Below are positions 22,234 to 33,222 of a DNA stretch of 64,000 nt, one piece after another. The position numbers were made by a program, and so were the translations under genes. The notes under the pieces are model-generated. The model had not been told where the DNA came from. It ran no database searches and was given only the letters and a program-made list of their open reading frames with translations. This DNA is from Eustoma russellianum. Taxonomy: Eukaryota > Streptophyta > Magnoliopsida > Gentianales > Gentianaceae. Positions within the stretch are counted from its first letter, which is position 1. The number at the start of each line of letters is the position of its first letter. Where the stretch lies: assembly GCA_036186865.1 (NCBI GenBank), contig AP025041.1:671968-735967 (forward strand). The letters run 5' to 3'.

Positions 22234-22547
22234 TAAGGATGTTGCACGAACCGAACAGTTCGTGAACAGTTCAAATTTGGTTCGTGTTCGGTTAGTATTC
22301 GTTCGGTAATTATTTGTTAACGAGCCAAATTCGAATAGCTATCGGGGTTCGTTTAGTTAAATGAGTCAAACTGTTCGCGGACTGTTCGGCTCGTTTAAAC
22401 AGTTATAAGGTTATCGAGCCAAACTCGAACCAATTTTGATGTTCGTTTAGCTAAACAAACCGAGCCAAACAGTTCGTTTAGCTAAACAAAATCGAATTCG
22501 AATTCGAAAACCTAGTATTCGGTTTGACTCGGTTCGTTAACACCCTA
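22234..22547. mobile_element. hAT-type MITE C
   Basis: A 314-bp relative of the 11760-12057 element in inverted orientation. Ends are TAAGGATGTTGCACGAACC and, reversed, TAGGGTGTTAACGAACC. Flanking 8-mers agree at only 5 of 8 positions, so the duplication has decayed. It is absent from the right copy of the segmental duplication. Confidence 0.7.
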
Positions 22548-24217
22548 CATGCAGGTACATTTCACAAATTGATCAAAAGAAATAAAACACTAGGACCAAA
22601 GACAATACGCCTCAAAGATTGATAATCATATCTAGAATGTTTCACAACCATGATATCATATTAAAAGGGGAAAAAAGGAAGAAGAATTTGGTTCACGTTT
22701 TATTATTCAATAAAGGGCGACCTCCAGCCAAAGCATCCAATGGCACGTACAGCAGCCCAGGTGACTTGCACCACATATACGATTCGTTCAGGAAAAAATA
22801 AATATATATTACTGGAATCAACTTAAACTCAATGAGATGCAAGTATATTCCTTAAGACCAGTGACGCTTTTTTTCCAACAATAAACAAATAGTAAACATA
22901 GAAAATTGAGCATTATGAACAAAATTACAATTCCAAGAATGGCTTATAAATTAAAAGCAAGAGCCATCCACCAGTATATCTTTAATGTCCCTTATATTAG
23001 ACACCCGTGTTTTCTGAATTCAATAAAAATATACATATCTTTTTATTTCGCTCTAAAAATGCACATTTGACGACTATACCATTACATTAGTAAATTGAAA
23101 ATATATATCATATTTACCACCACAACTCTCCGCTAGCTGAGCCATCGGCCGCCGTCACCAACACCATCACTACCACCTATACGACCTATCATCTTCTCCC
23201 CCTCCCACAGTGTCTAATCATCTAAAATAGGTTCATCAGATCAATTGAAGCTCCAAATTCTCGAGGAAGGGAAGAATAAAAACAACGTGGAAGCTGATAG
23301 ATTTGCACCACCAGATAGTAGTTGTTGATGGTCAGTTCTGATTTCTTGCCAAAATCAAACTCAACCCAAAACTTTCGACAAACACGGCTTGCTAATAGTA
23401 CTGATGTCTCCATAGATCTGATTTGTTGTTGTAAACCCCTGAGGTTGTCGTGGCCCTTCCTGAAACATATGACGAGGTGGGGCTTCATGAATTCTGAGGA
23501 ATTTGAATGAGTCCACCGTGAATTCCGGCGAGTTGGGTGATAGGTCCAGCAAAAGTTGCAGGAAAATTGTTGGCTATGCAGACGGTGGTTGGAGATCATC
23601 TTGATGCTGAACTAGTCTCGCTAGAGTTGAGAAGATACGGCAGTGGTGTGCTTTTTTTAAGCTGCCGGCGGCGTCATGTGGCCGGCGCCTTGACGTAGTG
23701 CAGGGAGGCGATGATGGTCTTTCTTCGAGGAGAGAGGTAAAATAACCTTTTGAGGATAAACAATGGAAAGCCGCCAAAAAGTGATAAATGATGGAGGAAA
23801 TGCAAGTTAGAAGAGACTGATTAAGGGTCTGAAGGGTTTGGCGACAGCGGCAGAAGCGGATAAAAGGGATGGGGAAATAGATGTGCGGAAGCCAGAGGGG
23901 GAAAGGATGTAAGGGGCGTAGAGGTGCTAAGGTGTTCATGGTGGTTTTGGTGGCGCCGGCGGATGTCTCAGGGAGCAGAGGCATGGTGATGGCGAGATAT
24001 TTATTATCTTTTTTATTTTTATATAGGGGAATAACCATCAAATGCAAATTTTTAAAACAAAAATGAAAAAGATATCGATTTTATTAGTGTAACATGTGCT
24101 AAACATATGAATATGGATTATAAATGGCACTTGAAAGCATTATCACGAACGTATTGGTAAAATTTTGGCTATTACTTTATCTGTAGCAAGGACAAAACAC
24201 GCACAGGCATGCGCACA

Positions 24218-24277
24218 TACACATATATATATATATATATATACATATATATATACACATATATATATATATATAAT
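24218..24277. repeat. (TA)/(CATA) microsatellite at the duplication junction
   Basis: An alternating TA tract with CA interruptions, located exactly where similarity between the two segmental copies starts. It matches the equivalent tract at 18530-18613. Confidence 0.8.
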
Positions 24278-25746
24278 TTAAGTGAGAGTAAGTAACAAAC
24301 CACGATATTTGTTGTTAACAATGTGCGATTGTAATAAATTATTTTTTTTCCAATAAACAAATTTTCTTAAATGTGTGAAGTACGGTGATCCAAAAAAAAA
24401 AATGTGTGAAGTACAGTTTATATGTATGAAATTATTCAAATTATTGCTGTTGTCAATTGGTTAGATCAAACAAAAAAAGTAGATGCGGTCACTCATTCAA
24501 AGATTAGTCCGATTCCATAACCGCATATTATAAATTGATAGACATGGCATTAATTTATTTACTCTCAAGGGTAACACCTAGACGTATAGTTTATATCGTT
24601 TCTTTTTTTTTTTTTTAAATTTCACTTGGGGGCGTCTCGGGCAGTTGGGAAAATGACATTTTCGGTCAATATTCTTATAAAATTGTTTACATCATTAGTG
24701 TTAACTCTTATATGAATGAGAAGAATTCTTGACGTAGGATTTGTGTAAATTCGTAGGCTTGTCCTCAAAGTCATTTGTATTTATATGTGCGTGTAAGTGG
24801 ATGACTTGTTCCCAAAAGATAAGAAAAAGAAACTTATTCCAAAATGTATACTTTATTCATCTCATTTTGTTAGTCCTTTTCATATCTTTAATGTTTTTTT
24901 TAGAAAAATAAATTAATATATTTTAAATATGTAGGTGATGCATGCTTAGATTGTTAATACTATAGTCATTCTATTTTCTTTGCTCTTTTATCATTTGTTG
25001 TGTACTGAAAAAAACTGTATCATAGACGTACAAAAAGAATATATTATTTCACTAGTTCAATAAAAATAAAATAAAAAATTTTGAAAATGAAAACACAAAC
25101 AACATCATCATAGCCCACTATAAGACCCCGTGAATTTTGTCGGTCCCACACATCACAAATCGAATAGACGAATATATATCATGAATCAGGTATATAAACC
25201 GTAATACATCATACATGGGAATATGGTCATTCATATGAACCCTAATGTTATATATATAAAAAACTAATATTTCATGATTTAGAAATCTGATCCCAACAAA
25301 TGAACTAGTCCAAAACATATATTTGATATACAGTTGACAACATGTGGGTTGTTTACTAACTTTATGTGTGAGATAAAGGAGACATGTGCACATTTTGTCA
25401 TGTCTGCATGAGTATTAGTCAGTAAAAAAGAAAAAGTATTAAAATGATGTGACGTGGACTAAAGTAAGCGACACTATATTAGATTCGAATAATATTAACT
25501 TTTTGGACTAAATTCTCTTATAAAATTATTAATAAAAGAGAAGCTTTGGAACGTTATCTAATAACACATAGCTTTTTATTTATATTTTTCATAACATTTT
25601 TTATAAATGAGACCGTGTGACCTCATTAATTGGGGTCAACTTTTTTTAAAGAACATTCTGTCATTTTTGAAGTCGGTGTAGTGCTCAAGTGCTCATGCGT
25701 GGTTCTAAGGGAGGAGATGTCCAATTGAAGGAAAGCCAGGGGATCC

Positions 25747-25924
25747 GGATGAGATCTCCTCACCCCACTTTTTCTCACTTTAACATGACCACGCGACACG
25801 TGACATCAGAGTGGGGTGGTGAGGCTAGATGCAAGTGACCATCATCTAGTCTCATCATCCCCCTTGCTACTATGTGTCGTGCGGTGATGCGTGCGGTAAG
25901 AAAGTGGATGAGGGGATCCTATCC
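25747..25924. mobile_element. Mutator-type foldback MITE, copy B
   Basis: 178 bp, same family as 17970-18150. It is missing from the paralogous position in the left duplication copy (about 20309-20312), which supports insertion. Left half CGACACGTGACATCA (G-box at 25797-25802), right half decayed to CTACTATGTGTCGTGCGG. I could not define a clean 9-bp target duplication. Confidence 0.75.
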
Positions 25925-25962
25925 CATGTAGGGGCTTGGTGAGTTGATAGGTTGTGATTTAA

Positions 25963-26144
25963 GGATTAAGATCTCCTGACCTCCTTTAAGGGGGTATTAA
26001 ATGACCCCCTGACACGTGTCACACAGTGGGGTGGTGAGACTGGGTGAAGGTCATCCACACCCAGCCTCACCACCCTCTCTGTGTGCCATGTGGCGGACGG
26101 TCCCAATTGGAGTGAGAGGGAGAGGGGTTAGAGGATCTCGATCC
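25963..26144. mobile_element. Mutator-type foldback MITE, copy C, with perfect 9-bp target duplication and empty site
   Basis: 182 bp. Flanked by GTGATTTAA at 25954-25962 and 26145-26153 (9 of 9). The paralogous left copy has one uninterrupted equivalent at about 20343-20351 (tggtttaatgggt). Ends GGATTAAGATCTCC and, reversed, GGATCGAGATCCTC. Contains GACACGTGTC (26011-26020). Non-coding. Confidence 0.92.
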
Positions 26145-26395
26145 GTGATTTAATGGGTATGCAAAAGTAGATATTCCTTTCCTCATGCATCAATCTCGAG
26201 TTGGAACTTTCTTGCGGTCCACACAATTCCACATTTTGAGAATATGGACGCAACTTTATTTAGCCTTTGGTCTCAAATTATGCTCAGGTGGCTTTCCATA
26301 TCATTGCTCTTTGGTCTAACATCAGTTTCATATCACCGCCAAAAATAATATTCCTCTGTTTTACAAATATTGTATTGATTTTACTTGATTAACGG

Positions 26396-26562
26396 TTATG
26401 AAGTAGCAATTGATCGACACAGCTTGATGCGATTTTCATTATGCGTTATCAGGAAACAACATGTGTGTTTCTAACGCATGAGTATGGTTGCGTACATCCA
26501 ACTCTCCATATCCCACTACAGGCAAAAGACTCTAAGACAATGAGTAATGTTGTTGTTGTAAT
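26396..26562 (+). mobile_element. SINE copy 2
   Basis: Plus-strand copy of the element at 1778-1992 and 47306-47507. It reads GATCGACACAGCTTGATG, GAAACAACATGTGTG, GTATGGTTGCGTACATCC and ends in TGTTGTTGTTGTAA. Absent from the left segmental copy. Confidence 0.65.
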
Positions 26563-27600
26563 TTAAGAAAGTCAAATTTTTGTGAACAATTATTCATATT
26601 TTTCTCTTAGTTGGTTATTTGAGGTAAAATAGAGAGAAATTATGTAAGTGTTAATTAAAGAGATAGTATAAGAATTTTGTCTAATGATATTAACTATTTT
26701 TAAAAAGAAGAGAATATTTTTATAACAAACAGTAATAGAAAGAAAGGACAATATTTTTAGAGTTGAGGGGAGTAACAAAGTTAAAAGAATATCAATTTCA
26801 ATGTTAGAGGAAGCCAGTCCCAATTTGTGAATCATGTGGCGCTAAACGAGTTGGTAGCCGTTTGTAGTTAATCTACTGTAACCATTGTCCCAAAACTATG
26901 ATGAATCGAAGTTTGATACAATAACAATAAACCAAAATCTCTCGACTTTAAAGTGCATGAAAGTTAGACAGATAAATAAGATGATTCAGAAAAAAAAAAT
27001 AGAAAAAAAGATGAAGAGGTTAGACGTTAAGACTCTGTTTTATAGAGTACAAAAATAGTTTTAAAATTGATAAGCCTGATGTTGATAGTTTGATATCTTG
27101 GTGGGAGAATTTGAATATATTTAAGAAAAGTGTGATAATAGATTTAAATTATTTTGCAATTATTTAGATAAAATTAGATCATGTTCCAATGTTAGACGCA
27201 TTATTGTTTTTGTTGTTTTGAAAGTAAAGTCTAGGAACAACTAATAAAACAATGAAACAATAAAACATAAAAATAGTCAGGCTATGGAACGATTTTGAAG
27301 CTGAACTAGTCTTGCTTGAGTTGAGCAGATATGGCAAAGGTGTGCTTTTTTTGAACCGGCGGTGGTGTCACATGGCCGACGTCTTCACGCCGTGCAGGGA
27401 GACGATTATGGTCCTTCTTGCAAGAGATGATTTTTTCTTTTTTGAGAATAAACAATAAAGAACCGTCGAAAAAGTGATAAACGATAAAAAAAAAAAAAAA
27501 TATGTTAGAAGATACCAAAAAAAAAAAAAAGGTCTGAAGGGTTTGGGGGCGACTGCACAGAAGCGGATTAAGGGGCTGGGGGAATAGACGTGAATATGGA

Positions 27601-27979
27601 TCATCATGTCGAGGATTAACTTGAACCCGCTTGCATCTAAAATATTTTTTATTAAGATCAATTCAGTTGTATGTAAACCCAGAGTAAGGACAAAAAAAAC
27701 TACATTGTAATATCGATAAATCCTAATATTTCACCAGGACCACGAGTTTCCCTTTTCTTTTAATTTTTAAAAGATGATCCAACCTGAATTTTAAAAATCA
27801 GAAAATGCTATTTAACTAGTAGAACTAAAAGGTTTTTTTATGAGTATTTTGATATGTGTATATAAACCATTAAATGATGAAGGAACTAGTATAAGTGCTA
27901 TTACGACAGCACCAAACAAGATCATCAACCCAAATTCTTATCCTCTTACGATCGAGATAATACTTTTGTTTTTGCGTTA
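27601..27979. other. Intergenic, nothing recognised
   Basis: AT-rich spacer after the segmental duplication. Confidence 0.5.
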
Positions 27980-27987
27980 GTATAATC

Positions 27988-28263
27988 CAGGGCTGTAAAC
28001 GAGCCGAACGAGCTGACCATCGCGTTGTTTAAGTCCGGTTCATTTAACTTAGCAAACGAGCCGAGCTTGCTTGTTTATTTAAACAAACATATTTAATTGT
28101 TCAAGTTCGTTTCGTTTAACTCACAGACAACATTAACGATCCGAACATCTTAAATGAACGGTGTCATTTACCGAGTTCGAACAGAAAAAGTGGTTCAAGC
28201 TCGGTTTATTAATCCTTTAGCTCGAGCTCCGAACGAGCCAAACATACCGAACAGCTCGAACTA
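27988..28263. mobile_element. hAT-type MITE D, one end lost
   Basis: 276 bp, close to the 17320-17625 element. The left end CAGGGCTGTAAACGAGCC is intact. The right end lacks the expected inverted repeat and stops at CTCGAACTA. Flanking 8-mers GTATAATC (27980-27987 and 28264-28271) are identical, so the terminal inverted repeat was lost after insertion while the target duplication stayed. Confidence 0.8.
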
Positions 28264-28271
28264 GTATAATC

Positions 28272-29444
28272 TAACCCACAATGCCCATTTTGTCTAGTTT
28301 TACATTAACACATAAGCCTGTGTAGAAAAATCTGTGTAAGGATTTTTTTTTTCTTCTTTTTGACAGATAAGCATCTGTAACCTTTCAGAACGTAATTAAC
28401 CTTTTAAGGAAAATTTATATTAAAGAAAAGTAATTGACTAGAAGTCGTAAATATTTTTTCACAACACTCCGGTGATCTCATAATGACAAAAGACATCTAA
28501 ATGGCAGTTAAAAATGCATGAAAAGAAGCAAGTAATTATCTAAATTTATACCTTTTATGTCCTAAAAATATTATCATATATAGTCAAATAAATATGTGAT
28601 TAAATATCAATTAAGACCATAATTTCTAAAGTATTTAACACAATGATTCACATAATATAGTACTAAATCCAATGAATAACGTGTCAAATAGTTTAATAAT
28701 TTGATGTTAAATAGTAATTTACTAACTACGTATTTCATAAATATAAAAATATTTTTAAGACAGAAGGAGCATAATGTGATGAATTTGGTAGAAAGCCTTT
28801 GGTCCGGAAGGAGTGATCCTTGAGCACAGTCGACCGAGTGGAAGTTATCATTTGATTTTGTAATTTTTATCCATTATTTGTATTTTTCTATTTTCAAGTG
28901 TTTTCTCCAGTTTGAGTTAAACATAAACAAAAACCTCATGAACTTACATAAAAATTACAAACCTTGACATTAGGTCATCGGAACTGAAGTATTTAGCTAG
29001 TGATAATGCAAATTATTGTGAAAGGCTTGAGAGCTTATTTCAAATATTATTTGAATTCTTTCGAACAATAGCTTTCTAATGAAGACCAGAGGAAAGGGCG
29101 AAAAAGAGGTAATGGAGCCTACAAAGACATCTAAGTCTTAAGGAAGGATCTTTGATAAGATCTATCCATCAGGAAGCAGCTTACAATGCCTTAGCTTTAA
29201 AATTGAAAAGAAAACCCACCCAGAGATTAAATAAGTTTGATGCATATCTTCTGGCGTCATCCATATTGGATTGTATCCGAGAAGTCATGGATGCAAGATA
29301 AAACGCAAGCCCTGTTTTATTGTGAACTCTTATTTCAACTTTGTTTTCGTCTTTTATATCTTTTATTAAAGAAATTTGTAATAGTTTAAGATCTAATTTA
29401 ACATTTTTAGTTTTTACTGATCTTTAATTCAAATTTTCTTTAAG
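28272..29444. other. Intergenic, no confident gene
   Basis: AT-rich spacer. About 29120-29300 contains a stretch open for some 50 codons on the plus strand (reading ...RLNKFDAYLLASSILDCIREVMDAR, of which I recognise no family). It has no start, splice sites or neighbours to support it. Confidence 0.35.
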
Positions 29445-30094
29445 ACACAATCAGACAAATTTCATAAGATATTATAGTTTTAATATAAAATTTTAAAATA
29501 TGCTACGTTGTGGAAATTTCCGAAACAACTAGGACGCGATTGAGACTAATGTCTTAGAAGTCCGTCGACGCACTTGACATTGTCGTCTAGAAAGCCGCTC
29601 TTGAAAGGCACTGCCAAGTGCGTCCAAGGGGATATGATGTCTTCGGATCAAAAAAGCTGTTTACAAGGGCGCAAAAACACCTAAGCCTGGACGTCCTTAG
29701 CAGGCGCATCCAAGAGCCTTGACGGGACTGTCAGGTCTGTCCAAGGCACTGGATGGGACTGTCAGGCCCGTCCAAGAGCTTGGACACCAGACATGTTCAT
29801 TTATGAAATTTTATTTAATCGCGATAATAATGGAATGAAGAAACCAACTAGCACATCTATTTGGAAGTATTCACACATTGGAGATAATCACAAAAATCCC
29901 AAACGGTTTGTATTACGGAGGTTTATGCCTACACACAATGGAATATCATATAGTAGTGGATCCACAAAATTGATGGGTGTTAAGCGATATCGTATACAGA
30001 GAGTTCAAAGAGCGAGTCAAGTCAAGACTAAAGTTAAATGCAGATGTTGATGAAATCAAGCTGGTAGTCTAATGCGACTGGTTACGTTTACAAC

Positions 30095-30900
30095 TTGGCT
30101 AAGTTTTCTAACCAGAAAGACTTGGAAACCACTTTAAAAATACCAACTTGTTGCCTAACTCTTACATTTGTGGATACATACGTGACTATGAGTGGTGTTC
30201 CACCATCCAGAGCAACTATTGTTGGTACTACTCCGGAGAGAGATGTTGTTATCCGATCTAAGAATCTTGTGGTTAGAAGCTGCTCATTACATACAAATGT
30301 AAAAGATCGAACAAATAAACAAGGTGGATAAAATGACGATGGCGGTGACGATGATGATGATAAAGAATTTGAAGACGATGAGGAGGATAGTGAAGGTGAA
30401 AAAGATGATTTGGAGGGCCTGGTGGATGAGGAGGACGAAGAAAAGGTGCCTCAGCCTACCTCTTTTTGGCAAAAATTTTTTGTTTTAGGAAGACTACGGA
30501 TTCCAGAAGACATGCTCATTTATGATCATGGTGGTTTAGACATCGTCTTTGAAGAAAAAGTAAATCTGATCATATAAAAGAGACTGACGTTGTTCAAAAC
30601 CAAAGAAGAGATGCAACATGTTGGCAAAAATGTTTTGTGCATAACATGTATTTCAATATTGTGGCAAACACGAAAGAATTTTGGTATGTTAAGTGCGCAA
30701 ATTGAAAGACCTAATGTTATCAGTGTCGTCTTAGAGCAAGCATTAGGCAAACACATTAATATTGGAAGATCAGAATTTTTCAGGAGCGTCATAGTTACAC
30801 AAATGTTAACATCACATCCGATCACTTGAATGTCAATCCAAAAATGGTTGGAAGGATAATTAGAGAAAACACCAGTCAAAATGTGGATCTTAGAATTGCA
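30095..30900 (+). pseudogene. MULE transposase N-terminal fragment, frameshifted
   Basis: An acidic tract (about 30330-30440, DDDGGDDDDD and EDDEEDSEGEKDD) is followed by the MuDR-type DNA-binding region. FKTKEEMQHVGKN begins near 30597, then in another frame MYFNIVANTKEFWYVKCAN, then a third-frame stretch GKHINIGRSEFF, then NPKMVGRIIRENTSQ near 30837. Known MULE transposases have this order: acidic segment, F..K.E...AV..Y....., W.V.C.... and the linker before the DDE domain. At least two frameshifts and several stops are present, and the catalytic DDE domain and SWIM zinc finger are missing. Confidence 0.7.
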
Positions 30901-31045
30901 GGTTAGGGTTAGGATTATAGTTAGAGTCAGGATTCGGGTTAAAGTTTAAGGTTTGGGTTAAGATTTAAGATTTAGGGTTAAGGTTATGGTTAGGGTTTAG
31001 AATTTTGGTGATGGTTGGGATTTAGGGCTAGGATTAAGGCTTATT
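30899..31045 (+). repeat. Degenerate telomere-like (TTTAGGG) tract inside the MULE
   Basis: About 145 bp of imperfect GGTTAGGGTT / GATTTAGGGTTAAGG units on the plus strand, close to the plant telomere repeat TTTAGGG but diverged. It lies immediately after the transposase fragment. It may be an expanded simple repeat rather than a true interstitial telomere. Confidence 0.55.
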
Positions 31046-32062
31046 GTGTAGTTTCATTTTAATAAATTCATGCATAGCATTTTTCTTTAAGTTATACTAA
31101 AAAACAATATATCATATTGTTAACAAGACAACACAAAAAGCATAATAGTTGTCATACAATACAATACTCATAGTACATAGGTTACAAATTATAACAGCTG
31201 CCATACAACACAAATTATAGACTAAGCCTTCTACATAAACTTTTACTTCAATTATTAGGTCTTTTTACGAGTTTCTTAATTTCTTTGACTGTGCGTTTGG
31301 CTTTGAAAGGCCCATCTATTGTGCTGTTTTGATCTTTTTTGAGAACAGAATGTACGGTAAGCGTTACTAGTTACGGACACCATGTTAGTACTTTGTCAGA
31401 TTTCTATCATTGTATATTGTCACGGCATCCTAATAAAACCTATCATGTTTTTTTGGACCTGGATGTGGTCATCTACAAACAAATTTGATTCCATATTTAT
31501 GTTCGCCTTTTTTGGCATCCACCGACACACGCCGAGTAAATTCATCTAATGGTGTATTTTCTAGAACTTTTATTACAATAGATCAATTTATTTCCTAAAC
31601 ATAAAAAATAAATGAACTTATATTCTCTTGCTAAATGCGAAATTCTGAACTTCTATTTTCTTGTCAATTTTAGGGCTTATGTTTTGTGGTTGCACGAATG
31701 CCTCTATTAAATTATATATTTATATATTTGGCATCCATGCCTTTGGACGGACATGCCAGTGCCGTTCAGGCTCTTGGACGCGTCTGCCCGAGCTGTGCAA
31801 TCCAGGATGGTTTTGCACCCCTTCAAAAAACAGCCTTGCTGACCCAAAAATACTGTATTCCCTTGGACGCACTTGGTAGTGCCGTCTAATGATCGATTTC
31901 TGGACGGCACTGCCAAGTGCATTCAGGCACTTATAAGACATCATTACCAATTAAGTCCTTGTTGTTTCAGAAATTTTTTCAAAGGGTGCTATATTTCAGG
32001 AATTTATTATTAAAACTAGAGTATTTTATGAAATTTCTTGACATAATCAAGTGTTAATACAC

Positions 32063-33222
32063 TCCCTCAAAAGGGTTAAGAAAAAAATCAATACAGGATT
32101 TGGAGCACCTGCTGTATGCAAAAATCCCTTAAGTCTAATGATTGAGTAACAATTTTCAGCTTTTGTATTCGAGTTTGAGTCTCTTTACGACATTAAAAAA
32201 AAGAAAATACTTGCTGCGCCATCTATAAATGAACCAATAGCAGAGGACATTACAATTCATATATAAAATTTATTACTCGCTCCATCTTAAAAATATTTTT
32301 ATAGTTCAACTTAAGCACAATTTAGGAAGCCAAATTTTGTAGTCTACTATTTATATTCTACTCTTAGTTGGATTGAAAAATCATTTAAGTGTTAATTGAA
32401 TGGGTAGTATAAAATTTTTGACTAATAACACTTATCTTATTTAGAAAGTAAATAATATTTTTAAGACAAACAGAAATAGAGAAGATGACAATATTATTAG
32501 AAGAGATTGACTATTCTTTGGTTAAGCTCACAATAGAAACTGTAACAACGTACTATCAAAGCTGAGCTTTTGGGCTGTGGCCCGTGAATATGATGGAAAC
32601 CGAACTATAAAGAACCAGCCTCAGTTTAAAATGCGATTGTCATTCACCTCTCAGGCCTATTTCATCTTTAATCAAACTTTTAGAAATGTCCAAGAGAAAT
32701 CGAAGGATGTGGTCTAGGTCCATGAGGATTCTGAATTTTTTACCTTTAAGAGACGAAAGTTTTGATCAATTTCAATCTAAGATTTTCTATATGAATTTTT
32801 CTCGAACTCATATTATATCAAACTTTTATCCTATTGTGGCATGACCCCGCTTATGACTGAAGTGAAATTTTATAGATATAGTTTGAAAAAATTTAAATAC
32901 ATATCATATGATTTTAGTTAATATGATATAAGATGAGATGGAGACCGAAATAAAAATATCTGCTGCCATTTTTATAGGGAAATACATGAAAAAAAGGGTG
33001 TAGAAAACTAAAAGAGAAATTGCCTTAAAAAACTAAGAGAGAAATTGACTGATATAGTCCCCGAAGTCAGTTAACCAACGGCAAATGGCGATGGATAAAG
33101 GCGCAGCTTGGAGTGGTGTGCCACAATCGACGCCGGCGCGTGTGTTAAGGTTTCCCCTTTAACATAATCCAGCCTTGTACTGAAGCCCGTTTGAAACCCT
33201 CAGGTGAAGATAGGACTCAATC
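32063..33222. other. Intergenic, upstream of the oxygenase gene
   Basis: AT-rich, no gene. The last 200 bp (about 33040-33222) are less AT-rich and would be the proximal promoter and leader of the following gene. I see no clear TATA box. Confidence 0.45.

Larger units (their letters stand above)
18614..23895 (+). repeat. Segmental duplication, left copy
   Basis: Direct, diverged paralogue of about 24260-27600. Blocks match in order: 18614-21265 with 24260-27195, about 21775-21860 with 27205-27285, and 23595-23890 with 27292-27595. The left copy alone has about 500 bp at 21275-21775 (including a LINE-like tail) and about 1.7 kb at 21880-23590 (including a hAT MITE). A perfect (TA)n tract lies at 18728-18769. 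No gene with a recognisable domain is present; GC-richer ORFs at 23222-24047 on the minus strand show no known domain. Confidence 0.85.
24260..27600 (+). repeat. Segmental duplication, right copy
   Basis: Direct paralogue of the 18.6-23.9 kb segment, with many small indels and substitutions. It carries three insertions missing from the left copy: two Mutator-type MITEs (25747-25924 and 25963-26144) and a SINE (26396-26562). The left copy supplies the empty sites. No gene found. Confidence 0.85.
29450..32062 (+). mobile_element. Mutator-like element (MULE) with long terminal inverted repeats, defective
   Basis: A left arm (29450-29790) and right arm (31735-32062) are inverted copies over more than 300 bp: TTTCATAAGATA..TAGTTTTAAT, GAAATTTCCGAAACAAC, ATGTCTTAGAAG, CACTGCCAAGTGCGTCCAAGG and so on, in the same order after reversal. 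The inner parts hold GC-rich GGACGCACTTGGCAGTGCC-type subrepeats. Between the arms lies a broken Mutator-type transposase fragment. The outermost ends and the expected 9-bp duplication are not sharply definable by eye. Confidence 0.8.

Noticed and set aside
23222..24047. Minus-strand frames of 125 and 157 codons
   Set aside because: No known domain, low-complexity Pro/Ser/His composition, overlapping frames in a GC-richer patch, and the paralogous right copy does not preserve the frames.
29116..29301. Plus-strand stretch open for about 50 codons ending in FDAYLLASSILDCIREVMDAR
   Set aside because: It looks protein-like, but there is no start, no splice context and no family I recognise.
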